This document shows, piece by piece, positions 12,727-24,359 of a stretch of DNA of 64,000 nt (position 1 is the first letter of the stretch; each line of letters opens with the position of its first letter). Location of the stretch: contig NC_134999.1 of NCBI RefSeq assembly GCF_051020985.1, forward strand, positions 7,874,001 through 7,938,000, given 5' to 3'. Made by a program: the position numbers and the translations under genes. This DNA comes from Nomia melanderi. Taxonomy: Eukaryota; Arthropoda; Insecta; Hymenoptera; Halictidae. The notes beneath the pieces are model-generated. The model saw only the letters and a program-made list of their open reading frames with translations, was not told the origin of the DNA and ran no database searches.

Positions 12727-13835
12727 TTGGTCCCAATGTGACCTAGTCCTGAAGTCCCATCACGGCTAAGTCAAATGGCTCCCCCGACCTTCCTGGCAAT
12801 TCCGGCCGACGGAAGCCAAGTTTTCCACTTTGGAAACCTGGTTTGTATTGTCTAAAGTCATTTTCGACCAAAAGTATCCAGACCTTCCCATCGGTCAGCC
12901 GGATGTAGCCTTGGTCCCTATGAGACCTCGCCCTGGTGTCCAATCGCTGCTAAGTCAAATGGCTACCCCCAGACCTTCCTGGCAATTCTGGCCGACGGAA
13001 TCCAAGTTTTGCACTTTGAAAACCTGGATTGTATAGTCTAAAGTCAATTTCGACCAAAAGTATCCCGACCCTCCCATCGGTCAGCCGGATGTAGCCGTGG
13101 TCCCTAAGAGACCTCTCCCTGGTGTCCCATCACTGCTAAGTCAAATCACTACCCCCGACCTTCCTCCCAATTCTGCCCGACGGAGTCCCAGTTTTCCACT
13201 TTGGAAACCTGGTTTGTATAGTCTAAAGTCAATTTCGACCAAAAGTATCCCGACCTTCCCATCGGTCAGCCGGATGTAGCCTTGGAACCTATGAGACCTC
13301 GTCCTGGAGTCCCATGACTGCTAAGTCAAATCACTACCCCCGACATTCCTGGCAATTCTGCCCGACGGAATCCAAGTTTTGCACTTTGGAAACCTGGATT
13401 GTATGGTCTAAAGTCTATTTCGGCCAAATGTATCCCGACCTTCCCATCGGTCAGCACGATGTAGACTTGGTCCATATGAGACCTCGCCCTGGAGTCCCAT
13501 CACAGATAAGTCAAATTGCTCCCCCGACCTTCCTGGCAATTCCGGCCGACGGAATCAAAGTTTTCCACTTTGGAAACCTGGTTTGTATAGTCTAAAGTCA
13601 ATTTCGACCAAAAGTAACCCGACCTTCCCATCTATCAGCCGGATGTAGCCTTGGTCCCAATGAGACCTACCCCTGGTGTCCAATCACCGCTAAGTCAAAT
13701 GACTACCCCCGACCTTCCCGCCAATTCTGCCCGACAGAGTCCAAGTTTTCCACTTTGGAAACCTGGATTGTTTAGTCTAAAGTCAATTTCGACCAAAAGT
13801 ATCCCGACCTTCCCATCGGTCAGCCGGATGTAGCC
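12727..13835. repeat. 6-monomer unit (1,109 bp), copy 1
   Basis: The unit starts with a distinctive monomer, TTGGTCCCAATGTGACCTAG, and repeats 1,109 bp later at 13,836. Shared rare variants in order include GACCTTCCTCCCAATT, CATGACTGCTAAG, a GATGTAGACTTGGTCC monomer and CCCATCTATCAGCC. The two copies differ at only a few bases that I could see, for example GTTTGTATTG here and GTTTTTATTG in copy 2. An older version of part of the unit lies at about 10,324-10,875. Confidence 0.88.
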
Positions 13836-14827
13836 TTGGTCCCAATGTGACCTAGTCCTGAAGTCCCATCACGGCTAAGTCAAATGGCTCCCCCGACCTT
13901 CCTGGCAATTCCGGCCGACGGAAGCCAAGTTTTCCACTTTGGAAACCTGGTTTTTATTGTCTAAAGTCATTTTCGACCAAAAGTATCCAGACCTTCCCAT
14001 CGGTCAGCCGGATGTAGCCTTGGTCCCTATGAGACCTCGCCCTGGTGTCCAATCGCTGCTAAGTCAAATGGCTACCCCCAGACCTTCCTGGCAATTCTGG
14101 CCGACGGAATCCAAGTTTTGCACTTTGAAAACCTGGATTGTATAGTCTAAAGTCAATTTCGACCAAAAGTATCCCGACCCTCCCATCGGTCAGCCGGATG
14201 TAGCCGTGGTCCCTAAGAGACCTCTCCCTGGTGTCCCATCACTGCTAAGTCAAATCACTACCCCCGACCTTCCTCCCAATTCTGCCCGACGGAGTCCCAG
14301 TTTTCCACTTTGGAAACCTGGTTTGTATAGTCTAAAGTCAATTTCGACCAAAAGTATCCCGACCTTCCCATCGGTCAGCCGGATGTAGCCTTGGAACCTA
14401 TGAGACCTCGTCCTGGAGTCCCATGACTGCTAAGTCAAATCACTACCCCCGACATTCCTGGCAATTCTGCCCGACGGAATCCAAGTTTTGCACTTTGGAA
14501 ACCTGGATTGTATGGTCTAAAGTCTATTTCGGCCAAATGTATCCCGACCTTCCCATCGGTCAGCACGATGTAGACTTGGTCCATATGAGACCTCGCCCTG
14601 GAGTCCCATCACAGATAAGTCAAATTGCTCACCCGACCTTCCTGGCAATTCCGGCCGACGGAATCAAAGTTTTCCACTTTGGAAACCTGGTTTGTATAGT
14701 CTAAAGTCAATTTCGACCAAAAGAAACCCGACCTTCCCATCTATCAGCCGGATGTAGCCTTGGTCCCAATGAGACCTACCCCTGGTGTCCAATCACCGCT
14801 AAGTCAAATGACTACCCCCGACCTTCC
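13836..14827. repeat. 6-monomer unit (1,109 bp), copy 2, truncated by a chimeric join
   Basis: This follows copy 1 directly and matches it until about 14,827. There the last monomer switches to a different subtype (the 9,216-type, marked by GTCGATTTCGAC and CAGCCGGACGTAGC). After the switch the array matches 9,280 onward at an offset of 5,544 bp. The join lies inside a monomer in shared sequence, as expected for unequal homologous crossover. Confidence 0.82.
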
Positions 14828-14944
14828 TGGCAATTCTGCCCGACGGAGTCCAAGTTTTCCACTTTGGAAACCTGGTTTGTATAGTCTAAAGTCGATTTCG
14901 ACAAAAAGTATCCCGGCCTTCCCATCGGTCAGCCGGACGTAGCT
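14760..14944. repeat. Chimeric monomer joining two repeat units
   Basis: The first part (TTGGTCCCAATGAGACCTACC, AATCACCGC) matches the monomers at 10,693 and 13,651. The second part (CCTGGCAATT, GACGGAGTCC, GTCGATTTCGAC, CCCGGCC, GGACGTAGC) matches the monomer at 9,216-9,400. The switch lies between about 14,801 and 14,828. Confidence 0.8.
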
Positions 14945-16235
14945 TTGGTCCCTATGAGACATCGTCCTGGAGTCCCATCACTGCTAAGTAAAATGGCTAA
15001 CCCCGACCTTCCTGGCAATTCTGCTAGACGGAATCCAAGTTTCCCACTTTGGCAACCTGGTTCGTATAGTCTAAAGTCATTTTCGACCAAAAGTATCCCG
15101 ACCTCCCCATTGGTCAGCCGGATGTAGCCTTCGTCCCTATGAGACATCGCCCTGGACTCACTTCACTGCTAAGTCAAATTGCTATCCCCGACCTTCCTGG
15201 CAATTCTGCCCGACGGAATCCAAGTTTTCCACTTTGGAAACCTGGTTTGTATAGTCTAAAGTCAATTTCGACCAAAAGTGTCCCGACCCTCCCATCGGTC
15301 AGCCGGATGTAGCCAAGGTCCCTATGACACCTCTCCCTGGTGTCCAATCACTGCTAAGTCAAATGGCTTCCCCCGACCTTCCTGGCAATTCTGTCCGACG
15401 GAGTCCCAGTTTTCCACTTTGGAAACCTCGTTTGTATAGTTTAAAGTCATTTTCGACCAAAAGTATCCAGACCTTCCCATCGGTCAGCCGGATGTAGCCT
15501 TGGTCCCTATGAGTCCTCGCCCTGGTGTCCAATCACTGCTAAGTCAAATGGCTACCCCCGACGTTCCTGGCAATTCTGCCCGACGGAGTCCAAGTCTTCC
15601 ACTTTGGAAACCTGGATTGTATAGTCTAAGGTCAATGTCGACCAAAAGTATTCCGAACTTCCCATCGGTCAGCTGGATGTAGCCTTGGAACCTGAGACCT
15701 CGTCCTGGAGTCCCAGCACTGCTAAGTCAAATGACTACCCCCGACCTTCCTGGCAATTCTGCCCGACGGAATCCTAGTTTTCCACTTTGGAAACCTGGTT
15801 TGGATAGTCTAAAGTCAATTTCGACTAAAAGTATCCCGAACATCCCATCGGTCAGCCGGATGTAGCCTTGGAACCTGAGACTTCGTCCTGTAGTCCCGTC
15901 ACTGCTAAGTCAAATGGCTACCCCCGACCTTCCTGGCAATTCTGGCCGACGGAATCCAAGTTTTCCACATTGGAAACCTGGTTTGTATAGTCTAAAGTCA
16001 ATTTCGACCAAAAGTAACCCGACCTTCCCATCGGTCAGCCGGATGTAGCCTTCGTCCCTATGAGACATCGTCCTGGAGTCCCATCAGTGCTAAGTCAAAT
16101 GGTTACCCCCGACATTCCTGGCAATTCTGCCCGACGGAGTCCAAGTTTTCCACTTTGGAAACCTGGTTTGTATAGTCTAAAGTCAATTTCGACCAAAAGT
16201 ATCCCGACCTTCCCATCGGTCAGCCGGATGTAGCC

Positions 16236-18450
16236 TTGCAACCTATGAGACCTCGTCCTGGAGTCCCATCACTGCTAAGTCAAATCACTACCCCCGACCT
16301 TCCTCCCAATTCTGCCCGACGGAATCCAAGTTTTGCACTTTGGAAACCTGGATTGTATGGTCTAAAGTCAATTTAGAACAAAAGTATCCCGACCCTCCCA
16401 TCGGTCAGCCGGATGTAGCCTTGGACCCTATGAGACCTCTCCCTGGTGCCCAATCACTTCTAAGTCAAATGGCTTCCCCCGACCTTCCTGGCAATTCTGG
16501 CCGACGGAATCCAAGTTTTCCGCTTTGGCAGCCTGGTTTTTATAGTCTAAATTCAATTTCGACCAAAAGTATCCCGAACTTCCCATCGGTCAGCCGGATA
16601 TAGCCTTGGAAGCTATGAGTCCTCGTCCTGGAGTCCCATCACTGCTAAGTCAAATGGCTACCCCCGACATACCTGGCAATTCTGCCCGACGGAATCCAAG
16701 TTTTGCACTTTGGAAACCTGGATTGTATAGTCTAAAGTCAATTTCGACCAAAAGTATCCCGACCTTCCCATCGGTCAGCCGCATGTAGCCTTGGTCCCTA
16801 TGTGACCTAGTCCTGGAGTCCCACCACGGCTAAGTCAAATGGCTACCCCCGACGTTCGTGGCAATTCTGCCCGACGGAGTCCAAGTCTTCCACTTTGGAA
16901 ACCTGGATTGTATAGTCTAAGGTCAATGTCGACCAAAAGTATTCCGAACTTCCCATCGGTCAGCTGGATGTAGCCTTGGAACCTGAGACCTCGTCCTGGA
17001 GTCCCAGCACTGCTAAGTCTAATGACTACCCCCGACCTTCCTGGCAATTCTGTCCAACGGAGTCCCAGTTTTCCACTTTGGAAACATGGTTTGTATAGTC
17101 TAAAGTCAATTTCGACCAAAAGTATCCCGACCTTCCCATCGGTCAGCCGGATGTAGCCTTGCAACCTATGAGACCTCGTCCTGGAGTCCCATCACTGCTA
17201 AGTCAAATCACTACCCCCGACCTTCCTCCCAATTCTGCCCGACGGAATCCAAGTTTTGCACTTTGGAAACCTGGATTGTATGGTCTAAAGTCAATTTAGA
17301 ACAAAAGTATCCCGACCCTCCCATCGGTCAGCCGGATGTAGCCTTGGTCCCTATGAGACCTCTCCCTGGTGCCCAATCACTTCTAAGTCAAATGGCTTCC
17401 CCCGACCTTCCTGGCAATTCTGGCCGACGGAAGCCAAGTTTTCCGCTTTGGCAGCCTGGTTTGTATAGTCTAAATTCCATTTCGATCAAAAGTATCCCGA
17501 ACTTCCCATCGGTCAGCCGGATATAGCCTTGGAAGCTATGAGTCCTCGTCCTGGAGTCCCATCACTGCTAAGTCAAATGGCTCCCCCGACCTTCCTGGCA
17601 ATTCCGGCCGACGGAAGCCAAGTTTTCCACTTTGGAAACCTGGTTTGTATAGTCTAAAGTCATTTTCGACCAAAAGTACCCGGACCTTCCCATCGGTCAG
17701 CCGGATGTAGCCTTCGTCCCTATGAGACGTCTCCCTGGTGTCCAATCACTGCTATGTCAAATGGCTCCCCCGACCTTCCTGGCAATTCCGGCAGACGGAA
17801 GCCAAGTTTTGCACTTTGAAAACCTGGATTGTATAGTCTAAAGTCAATTTCGACCAAAAGTATCCCGACCTTCCCGTCGGTCAGCCGGATGTAGCCTTGG
17901 TCCCTATGAGACCTAGTCCTGGAGTCCCATCACAGCTAAGTCAAATGGCTCCCCCGACCTTCCTGGCAATTCCGGCCGACGGTATCCAAGTTTTCCACTT
18001 TGGAAACCTGGTTTGTATAGTTTAAAGTCAATTTCGACCAAAAGTATCCCGACCTTCCCATCGGTCAGCCGGATGTAGCCTTGCAACCTATGAGACCTCG
18101 TCCTGGAGTCCCATCACTGCTAAGTCAAATCACTACCCCCGACCTTCCTCCCAATTCTGCCCGACGGAATCCAAGTTTTGCACTTTGGAAACCTGGATTG
18201 TATGGTCTAAAGTCAATTTAGAACAAAAGTATCCCGACCCTCCCATCGGTCAGCCGGATGTAGCCTTGGTCCCTATGAGACCTCTCCCTGGTGCCCAATC
18301 ACTTCTAAGTCAAATGGCTTCCCCCGACCTTCCTGGCAATTCTGGCCGACGGAATCCAAGTTTTCCGCTTTGGCAGCCTGGTTTGTATAGTCTAAATTCA
18401 ATTTCGACCAAAAGTATTACGAACTTCCCATCGGTCAGCCGGATGTAGCC
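16236..18450. repeat. 5-monomer (922/923-bp) repeats marked by TTGCAACC
   Basis: A monomer starting TTGCAACCTATGAGACC begins at 16,236, 17,159 and 18,081, with spacings of 923 and 922 bp. In each case the next two monomers carry the same markers: CCTCCCAATTC, GTATGGTCTAAAGTCAATTT followed by AGAACAAAAG, then CTCCCTGGTGCCCAATC. Older copies of the marker monomer lie at 10,878, 11,063 and 12,172. Between the markers the other monomers differ, so the shared cassette is about two to three monomers set in changing surroundings. Confidence 0.8.
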
Positions 18451-19375
18451 TTGGTCCCTATGAGACCTCGCCCTGGTGTCCAATCACTGCTAAGTCAAAT
18501 GACTACCCCTGACCTTCATGGCAATTCTGCCCGACGGAATCCAAGTTTTCCACTTTGGAAACATGGATTGTATAGTCTAAAGTCAATTTCGACCAAAAGT
18601 ATCCCGACCTTCCCATCGGTCAGCCGGATGTAGCCTTGGTCCCTATGGGACCTCTCCCTGGTGTCCAATCACTTCTAAGTCACATGGCTTCCCCCGACCT
18701 TCCTGGCAATACTGGCAGACGGAATCCAGGTTTTCCACTTTGGAAACCTGGTTTGTATAGTCTAAAGTCAATTTCGAACAAAAGTATCCCGACCCTCCCA
18801 TCGGTCAGCCGGATGTAGCCTTGGTCCCTATGAGACCTCTCCCTGGTGCCCAATCACTTCTAAGTCAAATGGCTTCCCCCGACCTTCCTGGCAATTCTGG
18901 CCGACGGAATCCAAGTTTTCCGCTTTGGCAGCCTGGTTTGTATAGTCTAAATTCAATTTCGACCAAAAGTATTACGAACTTCCCATCGGTCAGCCGGATG
19001 TAGCCTTGGTCCCTATGAGACCTCGCCCTGGTGCCCAATCACTTCTAAGTCAAATGGCTTCCCCCGACCTTCCTGGCAATTCTGGCCGACGGAATCCAAG
19101 TTTTCCGCTTTGGCAGCCTGGTTTGTATAGTCTAAATTCAATTTCGACCAAAAGTATTACGAACTTCCCATCGGTCAGCCGGATGTAGCCTTGGTCCCTA
19201 TGAGACCTCGCCCTGGTGTCCAATCACTGCTAAGTCAAATGACTACCCCTGACCTTCATGGCAATTCTGCCCGACGGAATCCAAGTTTTCCACTTTGGAA
19301 ACATGGATTGTATAGTCTAAAGTCAATTTCGACCAAAAGTATCCCGACCTTCCCATCGGTCAGCCGGATGTAGCC
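18451..19375. repeat. 4-monomer (740-bp) repeat
   Basis: The monomers at 18,451 and 18,636 recur at 19,191 and 19,376 (offset 740 bp). The first carries CCTGACCTTCATGGC and GGAAACATGG. The second carries CCCTATGGGACC, AAGTCACATGG and CAATACTGGCAGACGG. Between them, the monomers at 18,821 and 19,006 are near-identical neighbours of the TCTAAATTCAATTTCG type. The 19,376 monomer is also the first monomer of the next, larger duplication. Confidence 0.85.
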
Positions 19376-22300
19376 TTGGTCCCTATGGGACCTCTCCCTG
19401 GTGTCCAATCACTTCTAAGTCACATGGCTTCCCCCGACCTTCCTGGCAATACTGGCAGACGGAATCCAGGTTTTCCACTTTGGAAACCTGGTTTGTATAG
19501 TCTAAAGTCAATTTCGAACAAAAGTATCCCGACCCTCCCATCGGTCAGCCGGATGTAGCCTTGGTCCCTATGAGACCTCTCCCTGGTGTCCAATCACTGC
19601 TAAGTCAAATGGCTTCCCCCGATCTTCATGGCAATTCTGCCCGACGGAATCCAAGTTTTCCACTCTGGAAACCTGGATTGTATAGTCTAAAGTCAATTTC
19701 GACCAAAAGTATCCCGACCTTCCCATCGGTCAGCCGGATGTAGCCTTGGTCCCTATGGGACCTCTCCCTGGTGTCCAATCACTTCTAAGTCACATGGCTT
19801 CCCCCGACCTTCCTGGCAATACTGGCAGACGGAATCCAGGTTTTCCACTTTGGAAACCTGGTTTGTATAGTCTAAAGTCAATTTCGAACAAAAGTATCCC
19901 GACCTTCCCATCGGTCAGCCGGATGTAGCCTTCGTCCCTATGAGACATCCTCCTGGAGTCCCATCACTGCTATGTCAAATGGCGACCCCCGACATTCCTG
20001 GCAATTCTGCCCGACGGAATCCAAGTATTGCACTTTGGAAACCTGGATTGTATAGTCTAAAGTCAATTTCGACCAAAAGTATCCCGACCCTCCCATCGGT
20101 CAGCCGGATGTAGCCTTGGTCCCTATGAGACCTCTCCCTGGTGTCCAATCACTGCTAAGTCAAATGGCTTCCCCCGATCTTCATGGCAATTCTGCCCGAC
20201 GGAATCCAAGTTTTCCACTCTGGAAACCTGGATTGTATAGTCTAAAGTCAATTTCGACCAAAAGTATCCCGACCTTCCCATCGGTCAGCCGGATGTAGCC
20301 TTGGTCCCTGTGAGACCTCGCCCTGGTGTCCCATCGATGCTAAGTCAAATGACTACTCCCGACCTTCATAGCAATTCTGTCCGACTTAATCCAAGTTTTC
20401 CACTTTGGAATCCTGGATTGTATAGTCTAAGGTCAATTTCGACCAAAAGTATCCCGACCTTCCCATCAGTCAGCCGGATGTAGCCTTGGTCCCTGTGAGA
20501 CCTCGTCCTGGAGTCCCATTACTGCTAATTCAAATGGCTTCCCCCGACCTTCCTGGCAATTCCGTTCGACGGAATCCAAGTTTTCCACTTTGGACACCTG
20601 GTTTGGATAGTCTAAAGTCAATTTCGACTAAAAGTATCCCGAACTTCCCATCGGTCAGCCGGATGTAGCCTTGGAACCTGAGACCTCGTCCTGGAGTCCC
20701 ATCACTGCTAAGTCAAATGGCTACCCCCGACCTTCCTAGCAATTCCGCCAGACGGAATCCAAGTTTTCCACTTTGAAAACCTGGTTTGTATAGTCTAATG
20801 TCAATGTTGACCAAAAGTATCCCGACCTTCCCATCGGTCAGCCTGATGTAGCCTTGGAACCTATGAGACCTCGTCCTGGAGTCCCATCACTGCTAATTCA
20901 AATGGCTTCCCCCGACCTTCCTGGCAAAACCGTTCGACGGAATCCAAGTTTTCCAATTTGGACACCTGGTTTGGATAGTCTAAAGTCAATTTCGACTAAA
21001 AGTATCCCGAACTTCCCATCGGTCAGCCGGATGTAGCCTTGGAACCTGAGACCTCGTCCTGGAGTCCCATCACTGCTAATTCAAATGGCTACCCCCGACC
21101 TTCCTGGCAATTCCAGCCGACGGAATACAAGTTTTCCACTTTGGAAACCTGGGTTGTATAGTCTAAAGTCATTTTCGACCAAAAGTATCCCGACCTTCCC
21201 ATCGGTCAGCCGGATGTAGCCTTGGTCCCTATGAGACCTCTCCCTGGTGTCCAATCACTTCTAAGTCAAATGGCTTCCCCCGACATTCCTGGCAATTCTG
21301 GCCGACGGAATCCAAGTTTTCCACTTTGGAAACCTGGTTTGTATAGTCTAATGTCAATGTTGACCAAAAGTATCCCGACCTTCCCATCGGTCAGCCGGAT
21401 GTAGCCTTGGACCCTATGAGACCTCGTCCTGGAGTCCAATCACTGCTAAGTCAAATGGCTTCCCCCGACCTTCCTGGCAATTCTGGCCGACGGAATCCAA
21501 GTTTTCCACTTTGGAAACCCGGATTGTATAGTCGAAAGTCATTTCCGACCAAAAGTATCCAGACCTTCCCATCGGTCAGCCGGATGTAGCCATGGTCCCT
21601 ATGAGATCTCGTCCTGGAGTCCCATCACTGCTAAGTCAAATGGCTTCCTCCGTCCTTCCTGGCAATTCTGGCCGAGGGAATCCTAGTTTTCCACTTTGGA
21701 AACCTGGTTTCGATAGTCTAAAGTCAATTTCGACTAACAGTATCCCGAACTTCCCATCGGTCAGCCGGATGTAGGCTTGGATCCTGAGAATTCGTCCTGG
21801 AGTCCCATCACTGCTTAGTCAAATGACTACCCCCGAACTTCCTGCCAATTCTGCCCGACGGAGTCCATGTTTTCCACTTTGGCAATCTGGTTTGTATAGT
21901 CTAAAGTCAATTTCGACCAAAAGTATTCCGAACTTCCCATCGGTCAGCCGGATGTAGCCTTGGAACCTATGAGACCTCGTCCTGGATTCCAATCACTGCT
22001 AAGTCAAATGGCTACCCCCGACATACCTGGCAATTCTTCCCGACGGAATCCAAGCTTTGCACTTTGGAAACCTGGATTGTATAGTCTAAAGTCAATTTCG
22101 ACCAAAAGTATCCCGACCTTCCCATCGGTCAGCCGGATGTATCCTTTGTCCTATGAGACCTCTCCCTGGTGTCCAATCACTTCTAAGTCAAATGGCTTCC
22201 CCTGACCTTCCTGGCAATTCTGGCCGACGGAATCCAAGTTTTCCACTTTGGCAACCTGGTTTGTATAGTCTAAAGTCAATTTCGACCAAAAGTATTCAGA

Positions 22301-24359
22301 ACTTCCCATCGGTCAGCCGGATGTAGCCTTGGAACCTATGAGATCTCGTGCTGGAGTCCCATTACTGCTAAGTCAAATGGCTACCCCCGAAATACCTGGC
22401 AATTCTGGCCGACGGAATCCAAGTTTTCCACTTTGGCAATCTGGTTTATATAGTCTAAAGTCATTTTCGACCAAAAGTATCCAGACCTTCCCATCTATCA
22501 GCCGGATGTAACCTTGGTCCCTATGAGACCTCCTCCTGGTGTCCAATCACCGCTAAGTCAAATGGCTCCCCCGATCTTCCTGGCAATTCTGGCCAACGGA
22601 ATCCAAGTTTTCCGCCTTGGCAGCCTGGTGTGTATAGTCTAAAGTCATTTTCGACCAAAAGTATCCCGACCTTCCCATCGGTCAGTCGGATATGGCCTTC
22701 GTCCCTATGAGACATCGTCCAGGAGTCCCATCACTGCTAAGTCAAACGGCTACCCCCGACCTTCCTGGCAATTCTGCCCGCCGGAATCCAAGTTTTCCAC
22801 TTTGAAAACCTGATTTCTATAGTCTAAAGTCAATTTCGACCAAAAGTATCCCGACCTTCCCATCGGTCAGCCGGATGTAGCCTTGGTCCCTATGAGTCCT
22901 CTCCCTGGTGTCCAATCACTGCTAAGTCAAATGGATTCCCCCGACCTTCCTGGCAATTCTGGACGACGGAATCCAAGTTTTCCTCTTTGGAAACCCGAAT
23001 TCTATAGTCTAAAGTCAATTTCGACCAAAAGTATCCCGACCTTCCCATCGGTCAGCCGGATGTAGCCTTCGTCCCTATGAGACATCGTCCTGGAATCCCA
23101 TCACTGCTAAGTCAAATGGCTACCCCCGACCTTCCTGGCAATTCTGCCCGACGGAATCCAAGTTTTCCACTTTGGAAACCTGGATTGTATAGTCTAAAGT
23201 CTATTTCGACCAAAAGTATCCCGAACTTCCCATTGGTCTGCCGGATGTAGCCTTGGTCCCTATGAGACCTCGCCCTGGTGTCCAATCACTGCTAAGTCAA
23301 ATGACTACCCCTGACCTTCATGGCAATTCTGCCCGACGGAATCCAAGTTTTCCACTTTGGAAACATGGATTGTATAGTCTAAAGTCTATTTCGACCAAAA
23401 GTATCCCGAACTTCCCATTGGTCAGCCGGATGTAGCCTTGGTCCCTATGAGACCTCGCCCTGGTGTCCAATCACTGCTAAGTCAAATGACTACGCCTGAC
23501 CTTCATGGCAATTCTGCCCGACGGAATCCAAGTTTTCCACTTTGGAGACATGGATTGTATAGTCTAAGGTCAATTTCGACCAAAAGTATCCCGAACCACC
23601 CATCGGTCAGCCGGATGTAGCCTTGGTCCCTATGAGACCTCTCCCTGGTGTCCAATCACTTCTAAGTCAAATGGCTTCCCCTGACCTTCCTGGCAATTCT
23701 GGCCGACGGAATCCAAGTTTTCCACTTTGGCAACCTGGTTTGTATAGTCTAAAGTCAATTTCGACCAAAAGTATCCCGAACTACACATCGGTCAGCCGGA
23801 TGTAGCCTTGGAACCTGAGACTTCGTCCTGGAGTCCCGTCACTGCTTAGTCAAATGACTACCCCCGACCTTCCTGCCAATTCTGCCCGACGGAGTCCAAG
23901 TTTTCCACTTTGGAAACCTGGATTGTATAGTCTAAAGTCAATTTCGACCAAAAGTATCCCGACCTTCTCATCGGTCAGCCGGATGTAGCCTTGGTCCCTA
24001 TGAGACATCGTACTGGAGTCCCTTCACAGCTAAGTCAAATGGCTACCCCCGACCTTCCTGGCAATTCTGCCCGACGGAATCCTAGTTTTCCACTTTGGAA
24101 ACCTGGTTTGGATAGTCTAAAGTCAATTTCGACTAAAAGTATCCCTACCTTCCCATCGGTCAGCCGGATGTAGCCTTCGTCCCTATGAGACATCGTCCTG
24201 GAGTCCCATCACAGATAAGTCAAATGGCTCCCCCGACCTTCCTGGCAATTCCGGCCGACGGAATCAAAGTTTTCCACTTTGGAAACCTGGTTTGTATAGT
24301 CTAAAGTCAATTTCGACCAAAAGTATCCCGACCTTCTCATCGGTCAGCCGGATGTAGCC
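19376..24359. repeat. 27-monomer tandem duplication (4,984 bp), copy 1
   Basis: The segment matches the following 24,360-29,166 segment. The offset is 4,984 bp up to about 20,485 and 4,801 bp from 20,854 on, because one 183-bp monomer was lost from copy 2. Within the copy, markers such as CAATACTGGCAGACGG (19,376 and 19,746), CACTCTGGAAACC (19,561 and 20,116) and GTCCGACTTAATCC (20,390) recur in the same order in copy 2. Identity is very high by eye apart from a short patch at 22,670-22,746. There are no genes. Confidence 0.93.

Larger units (their letters stand above)
9216..18450. repeat. Patchwork block of 3-, 5-, 6- and 30-monomer repeats
   Basis: About 50 monomers carry overlapping repeat periods. 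A 6-monomer unit (1,109 bp) repeats at 12,727 and 13,836, and the same variants recur around 10,324. The segment 9,280-10,138 matches 14,824-15,682 at an offset of 5,544 bp (30 monomers), with patches of divergence near 9,650-9,770. The 10,000-10,310 segment recurs at about 16,840-17,150. A 5-monomer unit repeats at 16,236, 17,159 and 18,081. No gene is present. Several chimeric monomers mark the joins. Confidence 0.8.
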
